Of a stretch of DNA of 64,000 nucleotides, positions 6,937 through 15,459 are shown piece after piece. Numbering within the stretch: position 1 is the first letter of the stretch; every line of letters starts with the position of its first letter. The stretch is from Armatimonadota bacterium (lineage in GTDB: Bacteria; Armatimonadota; Hebobacteria; CAIYQO01): NCBI GenBank assembly GCA_029553475.1, contig JAKPKV010000058.1, positions 1 to 64,000 of the forward strand, read 5' to 3'. The notes below the pieces were generated by a model. The model saw only the letters and a program-made list of their open reading frames with translations, made no database searches and was not told where the DNA came from. A program made the position numbers and the translations under genes.

Positions 6937-8931
6937 CTACCGGACGTCGTCTCCGCGGCCCGGCATCGGCGCGTCCGTCGGTACCAGATACGCGACGGAG
7001 GCCCGTATCTGCGTCGTCCAACTGGCGCCGGGCGCGAGTCGCAGGTTCCACACCGGCAGCACGGTCGTACTCTGATATACCCATTCCATGCCCGCTAACG
7101 AACGCAGCGGCGTGTGAATCGGGAACACCCAGCTCTCCGTGGCATCCTCCCACTCAAACGTGAGCCGCCCATTCAACCAGGCATCGTCACCGCGCGCGCC
7201 GTCAGCGTCCGCGCATGCCACCGCCTCCAGCGCAACCTCGGTCGCCGCGCCGCCGCGCAATAGATCCAGCCGGCGGCCTGGCGCATCGCCCGCGGTGAGC
7301 TGGAGCGGCAATTCGACCGCGAAACGCAGAGCACGCTCACCTTCCGACTGATTCGTCACGCGGTAATCAACGCACAGGCCAGCGCCGGTGAGCGCATACG
7401 CTTTCTCAATCCGCAGCGGGACGAAATCGGGGCCGTCCCAGCAGTGACCATCGCGCCAGAGCCGCAGCATGCCGCCGTTCAGCGCGAAGTCGTAGGCGCC
7501 GAGCACGAAATCGCCCTGTTCGCCGTACGACCCGCGCGGCATGTCCTCCACCGTCGTCTCCGCGGAGAGGAGATGGTCGAGAAACGCGAACCGCGGATGC
7601 CAATCCACCGGGGGCGCCGGCGCCGCATCCTCGGAATCTTCCGGGGCGCGCAGGGGATACCGGCTCATGGTATTGAGAAAGTTATGCGCCAGCCCCAGAT
7701 GCTCGAGCGCGAACGCCGCGCCACCCTGCGCAGGGGCAATGCCCACTGACAGGGCGCCGTCGCGCAGGTAGACCTCGTCGCGGCCGTCGAAATCGTGGTC
7801 AGCGGCCCGCGCGCCGGGCCGGGCGTCCGCCGGAAGGAGCGGCGCCACCGCGCGCTCGGCGCGCAGCAAATGCTGGTAGACCGCGCGGCGGAGATGCGGC
7901 AGATAGAGACCGCCAAACGCGCCATACCAGTAGGCGCAGTTGCACTGCGCGGCGTAAAGGTCGCGCTGTGCCGCCGCCACGTCGTGACCGGCATCCTCCG
8001 CCATCGCCACCCAGTGGCTCACCTGATACATTTTTTTATGCATCAGGTTGCTTTCACGATAGCGGGTGAGAAAATTGCGCCAGTTACCGTCCGACCAGCC
8101 GAGCATCTCCTGGTAACTCGTCGGCGGCAGGTACACGCGCCCGCGGGCGCCATACTGCCGCAGATAATCGCCCGGCAGTATACAGGTCAGCTCGTCCGCT
8201 GCCTCGATGGCGGAAAAAAGCCGGTCGAGGTACGCCTCGTCGCCATACAGGTACTCATACGTGCCGGGCCAGTTGCCGAAACGCTCGCCGTCCTCGGCGT
8301 AAATGAGCACGTCCGGCTGCGCTGCCGCCAGCTCGCGCAACGTGGCGATCACCGCGGGCACCGGTAAGGTCGGAATCGTGTAGCGCAGCCGCCGGCTGAT
8401 GGGCAGCACGCGCACGGGATCGCCTTGCTCCTCGGTGATGAAGGCCGCGCAGGTGTCCTGCTCGGTGAAGCCCTGGCGGTGAAATGCCTCGTCATCAATG
8501 AGCACGTAGTCGAGCATGGCGGCGTGCAGCGCCGTCGGCAGCGACGGCTCCCACACGCGCTCGGCCAGCCAGGCGCCCGTCGGCGCGCGCCCGAAAAGCT
8601 CCGCCACCCACTGGCTCAACAGCGCCAGTTGTCCGCGCCGGTCGCGTTCCGGAATCACCGCCAGAATCGGCTCGTACAGTCCGCCGCCCAGCACTTCCAC
8701 CTGTCCGCCCTCCACCAGGCGGCGCACGCGCGCCAGATACGCCGGCCGCGCGTCGCGCAGCCACTCCAGCAGCGGGCCGGTGAAATGCAGGCCGACGCGG
8801 ATGCCAGGATGCGCCGCCAATACGGCGAGGAACGGCTCGTACGCGGTGGCGAAACACTCCGCAGTCACCCAGGGGAAATTGCCCACCGGTTGATGATTGT
8901 GCAGCACGCAGATGAATGGCGTCGGGGCCAT
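6937..8931 (-). CDS. GH57 alpha-amylase / 4-alpha-glucanotransferase with DUF1926 C-terminus
   Basis: A 664-residue cytoplasmic enzyme (no signal peptide) acting on alpha-1,4-glucans such as glycogen or maltodextrin. All five GH57 regions can be read: 'HNHQPVGNF' (11-19), 'GGGLYEPIL' (82-90), 'WLAERVWEP' with nucleophile Glu124, 'YAEDGERFGNWP' with the acid/base Asp near 214, and 'YWYGAFGGLYLPHLR'. After about residue 370 follows the beta-rich DUF1926 module, starting with 'DHDFDGRDEVYLRDG'. This layout matches 4-alpha-glucanotransferases and related amylases; which activity applies cannot be read from the motifs. The start has GAGGAG six bases upstream. Its promoter region is shared, divergently, with a tRNA gene. 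Confidence 0.92.
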   Translation of the reverse strand: MAPTPFICVLHNHQPVGNFPWVTAECFATAYEPFLAVLAAHPGIRVGLHFTGPLLEWLRDARPAYLARVRRLVEGGQVEVLGGGLYEPILAVIPERDRRGQLALLSQWVAELFGRAPTGAWLAERVWEPSLPTALHAAMLDYVLIDDEAFHRQGFTEQDTCAAFITEEQGDPVRVLPISRRLRYTIPTLPVPAVIATLRELAAAQPDVLIYAEDGERFGNWPGTYEYLYGDEAYLDRLFSAIEAADELTCILPGDYLRQYGARGRVYLPPTSYQEMLGWSDGNWRNFLTRYRESNLMHKKMYQVSHWVAMAEDAGHDVAAAQRDLYAAQCNCAYWYGAFGGLYLPHLRRAVYQHLLRAERAVAPLLPADARPGARAADHDFDGRDEVYLRDGALSVGIAPAQGGAAFALEHLGLAHNFLNTMSRYPLRAPEDSEDAAPAPPVDWHPRFAFLDHLLSAETTVEDMPRGSYGEQGDFVLGAYDFALNGGMLRLWRDGHCWDGPDFVPLRIEKAYALTGAGLCVDYRVTNQSEGERALRFAVELPLQLTAGDAPGRRLDLLRGGAATEVALEAVACADADGARGDDAWLNGRLTFEWEDATESWVFPIHTPLRSLAGMEWVYQSTTVLPVWNLRLAPGASWTTQIRASVAYLVPTDAPMPGRGDDVR

Positions 8932-8990
8932 GCCAGCTCCTCGAGGCAGGGATGTCTCGCGGCTCCCCCCGCCTCCCTCACGTTCGGACC

Positions 8991-9020
8991 TTGACAGATG
9001 CGGCCAACATTACGTAACAT
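8991..9020 (+). promoter_or_regulatory. sigma70-type promoter of tRNA-Arg
   Basis: A perfect -35 hexamer TTGACA (8991-8996), an 18-base spacer and TAACAT (9015-9020) lie so that transcription would start just before the tRNA at 9031. Confidence 0.7.
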
Positions 9021-9030
9021 ATTCGCGAAT

Positions 9031-9105
9031 GCCCCCGTGGCCAAGTGGATAAGGCACAGGCCTCCGGAGCCTGCATCACAGGTTCGAATCCTGTCGGGGG
9101 TACCA
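9031..9105 (+). tRNA. tRNA-Arg (anticodon CCG), CCA encoded
   Basis: A 75-base gene that folds as a normal cloverleaf. The acceptor stem is GCCCCCG with CGGGGGT, its first pair being a G-U wobble. The anticodon stem CAGGC/GCCTG carries the loop CTCCGGA, giving anticodon CCG for codon CGG. The T arm is ACAGG TTCGAAT CCTGT, and the 3' CCA is encoded. CGG is a frequent arginine codon in this GC-rich genome. Confidence 0.97.
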
Positions 9106-9114
9106 TCTTCGCGC

Positions 9115-9144
9115 CGCGGCCATCGGTCCTCACCGGTGGCCGCG
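9115..9144 (+). terminator. hairpin after tRNA-Arg
   Basis: A 12-base-pair stem (9115-9126 with 9133-9144, one G-U pair, six-base loop) begins ten bases after the tRNA CCA. No T tract follows. The remaining bases up to 9288 show no gene. Confidence 0.5.
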
Positions 9145-9227
9145 CCCGTGTCTCCTATACTCCTTACGCGGCATCGGCCCTATTTCCTCCCGCGCCCCGG
9201 CACGCGGACGCGGGATGCGCAACGACA

Positions 9228-9262
9228 GGGACGGGCGCGAGGAATCTCCCCATGCCCGTCCC
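9228..9262 (-). terminator. hairpin after the first Gfo/Idh/MocA gene
   Basis: GGGACGGGC (9228-9236) and GCCCGTCCC (9254-9262) form a perfect nine-base stem with a 17-base loop, just beyond the minus-strand stop at 9289. There is no T tract. Confidence 0.4.
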
Positions 9263-9288
9263 GCGCCGTGGATACCGTCGTCGCCCGC

Positions 9289-10371
9289 TCATGTCGCCGC
9301 CGCGGTCTCCCAGATCGCCTCTTCGTCCAGCACGGGCAGGGCCACCGTGCCCCCCGCTTTCGCGGACTGGTACATCGCCAGCGCCCATTCCAGCGTCGGG
9401 CGCACGCTGGTGAGGGGGATCACCGGATCGCGGTCGTCGCGGATGGCGTCCACCATGTCTTCGATGACCGTCTGGTGATCGAAGAAGGCAAAATCAGCGG
9501 GGCCGGTGGCGCCGGTGGAGACGGACGCGCTGCCATAGGTGCGAATCTCGTCATCCTCCGGGCGCTCGTCCGTGAACGTCCAGGTCGCCATGCGCTCGCC
9601 GACCATGATGGCGGTGCCGTCGGTGCCGTTCACCTCGATGCGGATGTCGGTGCCGGGCCAGAGCGCGGTGGAGGCTTCCACGATGCCCTGCGCACCGTTC
9701 TGAAAATCCACCATCGCCAGCAGCGTGTCTTCCAGCTCCACCGAGGGATGCGCCAGATTGCTCATGCGCGCCAGCACCTGCGTCACCGGCCCCATCAGGT
9801 ACTGCAGCAGGTCAATGTAGTGGAAGGCGTGCTGGATGGTGACGCCCGCGCCAGAGCGCCGGCTGCTGCGCCAGGCGTCCATGTGGTAGTATGATTCGGC
9901 GCGGAACCACTTCATGTAGGCGTCGGCATGGAGGATTCTGCCAAAACGCCCCGCGGCGAGCGCGCGCTTCATCGCCTGAATCGGCTTGCGCACGCGGCAC
10001 TGCAACACCACGCCGATCTTCACGCCGGCCCGCGCGCACAGCGCCGTCATGGCATCCACTTCGCGCAGCGACATGGCCGGCGGTTTTTCCACCAGCATGT
10101 GCTTGCCCGCGGCGGCGCACTGCACCACCGCGTCATAGTGCAGGTGGTTCGGCGTCAGGATGTTCACCACCTGAATCGCCGGGTCTTCCAGCATCGCCTC
10201 CAGGCTGGCATAGCCCGCGCAGCCGAACTCGCCGGTGAATTTTCCGAGGCGCTCCGGGCTCACCTCGGCGGCGGCGATTAGCGCGCCCTTCTCCGAATTT
10301 AGCAGGCTTTTCGCGTGGAATGGGGCCACCAGGCCGGTGCCCAGCAAGCCAAAACCGATGCGGTCTGTCAT
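9289..10371 (-). CDS. Gfo/Idh/MocA family oxidoreductase
   Basis: A 360-residue NAD(P)-dependent sugar or inositol-type dehydrogenase. The Rossmann motif is 'GFGLLGTGLVAPFHA', followed by 'VNILTPNHLHYDAVV' and the family's 'MLVEKPPAMSL' with the conserved lysine. The C-terminal half is the usual beta-sheet domain ('GAGVTIQHAFHYIDLLQYLMG'). ATG 10371 has GAGGTGA upstream; the longer start at 10398 adds nine residues before the Rossmann strand. It is the last gene of the minus-strand catabolic cluster that runs up to the AraC regulator. The substrate cannot be told from sequence. Confidence 0.9.
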   Translation of the reverse strand: MTDRIGFGLLGTGLVAPFHAKSLLNSEKGALIAAAEVSPERLGKFTGEFGCAGYASLEAMLEDPAIQVVNILTPNHLHYDAVVQCAAAGKHMLVEKPPAMSLREVDAMTALCARAGVKIGVVLQCRVRKPIQAMKRALAAGRFGRILHADAYMKWFRAESYYHMDAWRSSRRSGAGVTIQHAFHYIDLLQYLMGPVTQVLARMSNLAHPSVELEDTLLAMVDFQNGAQGIVEASTALWPGTDIRIEVNGTDGTAIMVGERMATWTFTDERPEDDEIRTYGSASVSTGATGPADFAFFDHQTVIEDMVDAIRDDRDPVIPLTSVRPTLEWALAMYQSAKAGGTVALPVLDEEAIWETAAAT

Positions 10372-10452
10372 GGCAATCACCTCATAGTTCTCCATCAACC
10401 GCGCGCGGAATGCGCGGCGCGGGGGCGTGCGCGAATCGGAACACGCGCCGGA

Positions 10453-11508
10453 TCACGGGATGAGCAACACCTTCAACGTCCGCTGGGCTTCCAGCTCGGC
10501 GAAGGCGGTTTGCCAGTCGCTGAGCGGGAACGTGTGCGACACGACCTCGCCCGCCGGGATTTTTCCGGAGTGGATGAGATGGATGGTACGGTCCCAACTG
10601 GTGTAGCTCGTGGACATGTTGAAGATCAGGTCAATGACTTTCGTCACCGCCTTGTCCCACGGGAAGCTGATGCTGGCCTTGCCGGTGAGGCCGATGGCGC
10701 ACACGCGGCCCTTCTTGCGCACGTACTCCACCGTGCTGGCGATGGCCGGCGGGGCGCCGCTGCACTCGACCACCAAGTCGGCACCGATGCCGCCGGTGAG
10801 TTCCTGCACCACCTCGACAGGGTTCTGCTCGGCGAGGTTGATCACCGTCTCGAAACCGAGTGCCCGCGCTTTCTTCAGGCGCACCGCCTCATCGGCGGGG
10901 GTGCCGACCATCACGATATGGCGGGCGCCGCCGGCGCGAGCGGTGAGGCCGGCGAGCAGGCCGATGGGGCCGGGGCCGAGCACCACCACGAAATCGCCCG
11001 CTTCGATCTTCGCACGCTCGATGACGTCGTGCACGGTGTTCGCCGTCGGCTCCACCACCGCCGCTTCCGCGTACGTCATGCTGTCCGGGATGCGGTGCAG
11101 CAGCTTCTCCGGCATCTTCAGATACTGCGTGAAGGCGCCGTCAATCCCCCACCCCGGCGAGCGTTTCGTCGGGCAGATCTGCACGTTGCCGGTGCGGCAG
11201 AGGTAACAGTGGCCGCAGTGCCGCGTGTGCGGCTCCCCCACCACACGATCGCCGACGGCGTAGTGGTGCACGTCCGGTCCCAGCGCGACGATCTCCCCGG
11301 CGAACTCGTGTCCGAGCACCACCGGCGGCCAGTATGGGAACTCATCATGCAGCACGTGCACGTCCGTGCCGCAGATGCCGCACGCCTTCACGGCGATGAG
11401 GGCTTCCCCCGGTCCCGGCTCCGGCACCGGCACCTCGCGAAGTTCGAGGAAGCCGTCACCCTTCTGCGTCTTCACCAGCGCCGTCATCACTGCCGTCGTT
11501 ACCGTCAT
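10453..11508 (-). CDS. zinc-dependent medium-chain dehydrogenase (threonine/sorbitol dehydrogenase-like)
   Basis: A 351-residue enzyme oxidising a secondary alcohol with NAD(P). The catalytic zinc site is 'CGICGTDVH' and 'GHEFAG'. The structural zinc site is 'CGHCYLCRTGNVQIC', with four cysteines. The cofactor loop is 'VLGPGPIGLLAG'. The start at 11508 follows GGGAG. The alcohol could be a polyol, an aldonate or an amino-alcohol. Its place between a Gfo/Idh dehydrogenase and a KDG kinase-like enzyme favours a sugar or sugar acid. Confidence 0.92.
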   Translation of the reverse strand: MTVTTAVMTALVKTQKGDGFLELREVPVPEPGPGEALIAVKACGICGTDVHVLHDEFPYWPPVVLGHEFAGEIVALGPDVHHYAVGDRVVGEPHTRHCGHCYLCRTGNVQICPTKRSPGWGIDGAFTQYLKMPEKLLHRIPDSMTYAEAAVVEPTANTVHDVIERAKIEAGDFVVVLGPGPIGLLAGLTARAGGARHIVMVGTPADEAVRLKKARALGFETVINLAEQNPVEVVQELTGGIGADLVVECSGAPPAIASTVEYVRKKGRVCAIGLTGKASISFPWDKAVTKVIDLIFNMSTSYTSWDRTIHLIHSGKIPAGEVVSHTFPLSDWQTAFAELEAQRTLKVLLIP

Positions 11509-11531
11509 CGTTTTCTCCCGTGGATTCACGT

Positions 11532-11571
11532 GCCGGTGAGGACCCCGATTGCATCGGGGCAGGCTACCGGC
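11532..11571 (-). terminator. nested hairpin between the KDG kinase-like and zinc dehydrogenase genes
   Basis: An outer stem GCCGGT/ACCGGC (11532-11537, 11566-11571) encloses an inner perfect stem CCCCGAT/ATCGGGG (11543-11549, 11553-11559). It lies 9 bases past the kinase stop and before the dehydrogenase ribosome binding site, so it could reduce read-through or protect the mRNA end within the operon. Confidence 0.5.
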
Positions 11572-11580
11572 GCTCCCAGG

Positions 11581-12675
11581 TTATCGCTGCACGCGCCCCG
11601 AGGCCGCGCCGCCCATCAGCGCCTCCACCTCGCCGCGGGTGGCGTGGTTGAAGTCGCCGAGGATGGAGTGCTTCAGGCAGGAGGCCGCCACCGCGTAACG
11701 GATGGCCGTCGCCGTCTCACGCAAGCCCTCGGTGATGAGCGCGAAGATCAGCCCGGCCGCGAAGGAATCGCCGCCGCCCACGCGGTCCACGATATGGGTG
11801 ATCTGGTAGGGGCTGTACGCGCCGTCTGCCGCCAGCGGGGCGAAATGCGCCTGGCCGGTCGCCGCATCGTAGAGCATGCCGCCCCAGTTGTTATGGCTGG
11901 CGGAGATGCTCTCGCGCAGGGTGATCGCCACCTTCGACACGTTGCCGAACTGGCCGACGAGCTGTTTCGCCACGTCCTGGTACGCGGCGACGTTGAGCGC
12001 GCCCGCTTCCACGTCGGTGCCGGCGGCCTTGATGCTCAGCACTTGCTCCGCGTCCTCTTCGTTGGCGATCACCACATCCACGTAGGGCAGCACCTGGCGC
12101 ATCGTCTCCTCGGCGAGGTCGCGCGGCTTGGTGCCGGGACGCCAGTTCCACAGCTTCTTGCGAAAATTCAGGTCGCAGGAGACGGTGGCGCCGGCGGCTT
12201 TCGCGGCCTTCGCGGCGAGGAGCGTCGCCTCGGCGGTGTTCGCGCTCAACGCGGGGGTGATGCCCGTCACGTGGAACCAGCCGGCGCCGGAGAAGATCGC
12301 GTTCCAGTCGTAGGCGCCGGCGGGCGTGGTCATCACCGAGGAGCCTTCGCGATCATAGACGACCACGCTGGCGCGCTGGTTGGCGCCCGCTTCCAGGTAG
12401 TAGAGACCGAGCCGGTCGCCGCCGCGCACGATCTTCCCCGTCTCCACCCCCAACCCGCGCAGGGCATTGAGACAGGCATCGCCGATGGGATTTTTCGGCA
12501 GCGCGGTGACGAAGGACGCCTTCGCGCCGAAGATGGCGAGCGACACCGCCACGTTCGCTTCGCCGCCGCCGAAGGTGAACTCCATCGAGCCGGGCAGCGC
12601 CTGGGTGAAGCGCAGAAAACCCGGCGGGGCGACGCGCCCCATAATTTCACCGAACGTCACAACGGATTGACTCAT
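11581..12675 (-). CDS. kdgK: PfkB-family sugar kinase, 2-dehydro-3-deoxygluconokinase-like
   Basis: A 364-residue ribokinase-fold enzyme. The N-terminus 'VVTFGEIMGRVAPPG' and the early 'FGGGEANVAVSLAIFGA' match KDG kinases, which phosphorylate 2-keto-3-deoxygluconate. 'DLNFRKKLW' and the PfkB signature with the catalytic aspartate in 'DRVGGGDSFAAGLIFAL' are intact. ATG 12675 overlaps the stop of the upstream M20 gene (ATGA), so they are coupled; this fixes the start against 12690. No KDPG aldolase is visible nearby. Confidence 0.88.
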   Translation of the reverse strand: MSQSVVTFGEIMGRVAPPGFLRFTQALPGSMEFTFGGGEANVAVSLAIFGAKASFVTALPKNPIGDACLNALRGLGVETGKIVRGGDRLGLYYLEAGANQRASVVVYDREGSSVMTTPAGAYDWNAIFSGAGWFHVTGITPALSANTAEATLLAAKAAKAAGATVSCDLNFRKKLWNWRPGTKPRDLAEETMRQVLPYVDVVIANEEDAEQVLSIKAAGTDVEAGALNVAAYQDVAKQLVGQFGNVSKVAITLRESISASHNNWGGMLYDAATGQAHFAPLAADGAYSPYQITHIVDRVGGGDSFAAGLIFALITEGLRETATAIRYAVAASCLKHSILGDFNHATRGEVEALMGGAASGRVQR

Positions 12676-13922
12676 GGTTCGCTGCTCCATTTCTGCATGA
12701 AGTGTACCAGGATGGCGGCGGCGTTGGCGATATCGTCCAGCGCGATCTGCTCGTCATTGGCATGCGCATAGCGCAGGCTGCCCGGCCCGAAGACCACCGT
12801 CGGGATGCCCAACTGGTTGTTGTAGAACCAGGAATCGCACGACGCGGTCATCGCCGTCACCTCGCCGGCCGCGCCGGCCTCCCGGCAACACGCCTGCAGC
12901 CCGGTGACCAGCGGATGATCCGTCGCCAGCACATGCGCGTCATGGCGATACATGAATTCGAGCGCGCAATGCTCGCGGAGCCACGCGTCGCCATCGTCGA
13001 GGATCGCCCGGCGCATCTCCTCCATCACCTGATAGCGTGTCTTATTCGGCAGCAGGCCCAGCACTCCCTCCACCGTCGCGCGACTGGGCGCGGTGGCCGG
13101 CCAGTCACCGGCGGCCAGCTTGCCGAAGGTGATGGGCATGGGGTTCGGGAACTGATCGAAGAGCGCGATGCCGCGCGACGCCGCCAGCAGGCGGGCGTGG
13201 TAGCCTTCCAAGATCTCGATGACCCGCATGGCCATCTTCAGCGCGCTCACCGTGTCGCCGGCGCGCCCGCTGTGTCCCGGCTTGCCGGTGCATAGCACGC
13301 GGAACCAGACGGCGCCGCGCACCGAGGAGAAGATGCGCAGATCGGTGGGCTCCAGCACGATGCACGCGTCGGCTCGCTCGCCTCGGCGCGCCATCGCCAG
13401 CGTGCCGTTGCCGCCGACTTCCTCTTCCACCACCAGGTGGGCGATGAGATCGCCCTTCGGCGCGCTGTCCAGCTTTTTCAACGCGGACAGCGCCATGAAG
13501 ATCGCCGCCGCCTGTCCCTTCGCATCGCAGGCGCCGCGGCCGAACACCACGCCATCCTCCACGCGCGGCTCCCACGGGCTGTCCTGCCCCTGCGAGGGCG
13601 GCACCACGTCCAGATGGGTGTTCAGCAGCAGCGACTTGCCCGCGCCCCGCCCCGGCACCCGCACGCGCACATTGCAGCGGCCGTCATAGGTCAGCCCGGG
13701 AAGCGGGTCGGCGTAATCCTCGTCGTCGCGCAGGGCATCCGACAGCGCGATGCATTCCACGTCCCCCAGCGTGGCAAACCGCTCCGCCGCGTAATCCATC
13801 GCCCCCGCTTCCAAGCCCGGCGTCGAAGGATAGCGGAGCAGATCGCACAGCAACTGCTCCGTCTCCCCCCGCACGGCGTCAACGGCGGCGCGAATATCGC
13901 CAATGGTCAACTGATTCAGCAT
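12672..13922 (-). CDS. M20-family metallopeptidase/deacylase (ArgE/DapE-like)
   Basis: A 416-residue di-zinc amidohydrolase. The metal ligands fall in 'LLNTHLDVVPP' (His, Asp), 'FGRGACDAKGQAA' (bridging Asp), 'VVEEEVGGNG' (catalytic Glu pair) and 'IVLEPTDL'. The dimerisation domain follows from about residue 200. Relatives remove acetyl or succinyl groups from amino acids. With an aminotransferase upstream and a sugar-acid kinase downstream, the substrate might be an N-acylated amino sugar acid, but that is a guess. Confidence 0.88.
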   Translation of the reverse strand: MLNQLTIGDIRAAVDAVRGETEQLLCDLLRYPSTPGLEAGAMDYAAERFATLGDVECIALSDALRDDEDYADPLPGLTYDGRCNVRVRVPGRGAGKSLLLNTHLDVVPPSQGQDSPWEPRVEDGVVFGRGACDAKGQAAAIFMALSALKKLDSAPKGDLIAHLVVEEEVGGNGTLAMARRGERADACIVLEPTDLRIFSSVRGAVWFRVLCTGKPGHSGRAGDTVSALKMAMRVIEILEGYHARLLAASRGIALFDQFPNPMPITFGKLAAGDWPATAPSRATVEGVLGLLPNKTRYQVMEEMRRAILDDGDAWLREHCALEFMYRHDAHVLATDHPLVTGLQACCREAGAAGEVTAMTASCDSWFYNNQLGIPTVVFGPGSLRYAHANDEQIALDDIANAAAILVHFMQKWSSEP

Positions 13923-13968
13923 AACTCACCCATCCACCCCGCCCATCGCCCGGCGCGCGACGGGGTCG

Positions 13969-14036
13969 CATTTTCCCGCGCGCCTACGGACGTTACATCG
14001 TCATCGTAGTCGTCATCCATTTTCCCGCGCGCCTAC
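13969..14036. repeat. 19-bp direct repeat in the gap between M20 and aminotransferase genes
   Basis: An identical 19-base sequence (starting CATTTTCCCGCG) occurs at 13969-13987 and 14018-14036, offset by 49 bases, so the short intergenic gap looks like a tandem duplication of about 49 bp. Confidence 0.8.
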
Positions 14037-14041
14037 AGATA

Positions 14042-15370
14042 CTACAGCTCGCCCAGCGCCCGCGCGAACAATTCCAGGCTCTCCATCGCTTCCGCTTCGC
14101 TGATGACCAGCGGCGGGGCGACGCGGACGACGTTGCCGAAGATGCCGACGGAGCCGATGAGCAGGCCATGCTGGGCGGCGACGTCAATGAGCTTGCGGGT
14201 GAGGTCGGGGGCAGGTTCTTTCGTCGCCTTGTCTTTCACCAGCTCCACGCCTATCACCAGGCCCTTGCCGCGCACGTCGCCGACGTAGGGGCAGCGCTCC
14301 TGTATCTCCTTCAGCCGCGCCAGCATCATCTCGCCCATGCGCAGGGCGTTATCGGCGAGTTTTTCCTTCAGCATGATCTCGATCACCGCGCTCACCGCGG
14401 CACTGGCCAGCGGATTGCCGCCCAGGGTACTGCTCATCTCGCCGCGCGCCAGGGCGCCGATGACTTCGGACCGGGCGACGATGGCCGAGGCCGGGGCGCC
14501 GCTGCCGATGCCTTTGCCGATGCAGACGAGGTCGGGAGTGAGGCCTTCCCACTCCATGGCGAAGAATTTGCCGGTGCGGCCGAAGGAGGACTGCACTTCA
14601 TCCAGCGTGAAGAGCATCCCCCCTGCGCGCGCCCAGGCTTCCAGGCGGGTGAGCCAGCCCTCCGGCGGGAAGATGAAGCCGGCGGCGCCCTGGTAGGGTT
14701 CCACAATCACGCCGGCCAGGCTGCCGGTGGTGTTGGCGCGCACGGTATCATCCAGGAGGTCGAAGCAGAGCATGCCGCAGCTGTCCGGCTTCGCGTTGAA
14801 CGGGCAGCGGTAGCAATACGGAAACGGCGCGCGGATGGCGCCGGGGATGGTCGGGCCGTATTGCTTCTTCGGGCCGACCAGGCCGCCGGCGGCGGCCGCC
14901 GCCGCCGTGCGCCCGTGAAAGGCGCCGTGGAAGGAGACGATCTCGTAGTTGCCCGTCTTCCGCTTCATGATGCGGAGGGCGCCTTCCGTGGTTTCCGCGC
15001 CGGTGCTCAGGAAGAAGCAGCGATCCAGATGCGGCGGGGTGACGGATACCAGCTTCTCCGCGGCGATGACGCGCGGCTCGTTCAGGCACTCGTAGTTATT
15101 CAGCAGCCGGGCGGCGGCCTCCTGAATCGCCCGCACCAGCTCCGGGTGACAATGGCCGACGTTCGTCACCAGTACGCCGGAGGTCCAGTCAAGGAAGACG
15201 TTGCCGTCCACGTCGGTGACGACCACGCCCTTCGCGTGGTCCCACGCCACTTGTGCCTGATAGCCGGCGCATTGCGCCTCCGCCTTCTCCCAGCGGTCGA
15301 AGAGCGCTTTCGACTTCGGGCCGGGCAGCGGCGTCGTCACCTTCGCGATTGTCGTTCCTGAAGCAGACAT
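14042..15370 (-). CDS. class III PLP-dependent aminotransferase (4-aminobutyrate aminotransferase-like)
   Basis: A 442-residue fold-type I aminotransferase. Key signs are 'LDWTSGVLVTNVGHCHPE', the cofactor loop 'STGAETTEGALRIMK', 'SFHGAFHGRT', the aspartate in 'LFTLDEVQSSFGRTG', and the PLP lysine in 'CIGKGIGSGAP'. A cysteine-rich insertion (about residues 185-205, with 'CYRCPF' and 'CGMLCF') is typical of GabT relatives. Start 15370 is chosen because the family begins near there and the upstream extension is unconserved and overlaps a large hairpin. The amino donor cannot be told. Confidence 0.88.
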   Translation of the reverse strand: MSASGTTIAKVTTPLPGPKSKALFDRWEKAEAQCAGYQAQVAWDHAKGVVVTDVDGNVFLDWTSGVLVTNVGHCHPELVRAIQEAAARLLNNYECLNEPRVIAAEKLVSVTPPHLDRCFFLSTGAETTEGALRIMKRKTGNYEIVSFHGAFHGRTAAAAAAGGLVGPKKQYGPTIPGAIRAPFPYCYRCPFNAKPDSCGMLCFDLLDDTVRANTTGSLAGVIVEPYQGAAGFIFPPEGWLTRLEAWARAGGMLFTLDEVQSSFGRTGKFFAMEWEGLTPDLVCIGKGIGSGAPASAIVARSEVIGALARGEMSSTLGGNPLASAAVSAVIEIMLKEKLADNALRMGEMMLARLKEIQERCPYVGDVRGKGLVIGVELVKDKATKEPAPDLTRKLIDVAAQHGLLIGSVGIFGNVVRVAPPLVISEAEAMESLELFARALGEL

Positions 15371-15389
15371 ACCCTTTTCCTCACATATC

Positions 15390-15454
15390 GCGTTCACCTC
15401 TCCCCCCGGCCCCCTCCCCATGTAGGGGAGGGGGCCGGGGGGAGAGGTGAACGC
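15390..15454. repeat. perfect 30-bp hairpin in an intergenic gap
   Basis: Positions 15390-15419 are exactly complementary to 15425-15454, with a five-base loop ATGTA. The stem is almost pure C on one arm and G on the other. It lies between the D-2-hydroxyacid dehydrogenase stop (15460) and the aminotransferase start (15370). There is no T tract, so it looks more like a REP-type palindromic repeat or mRNA-stabilising hairpin than a classical terminator. Confidence 0.9.
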
Positions 15455-15459
15455 CGGAT

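Noticed and set aside
10315-12771. 818-codon open frame on the plus strand
   Set aside because: It is antisense to the zinc dehydrogenase and KDG kinase-like genes; composition is extremely His/Arg/Gly-rich and without domain signatures.
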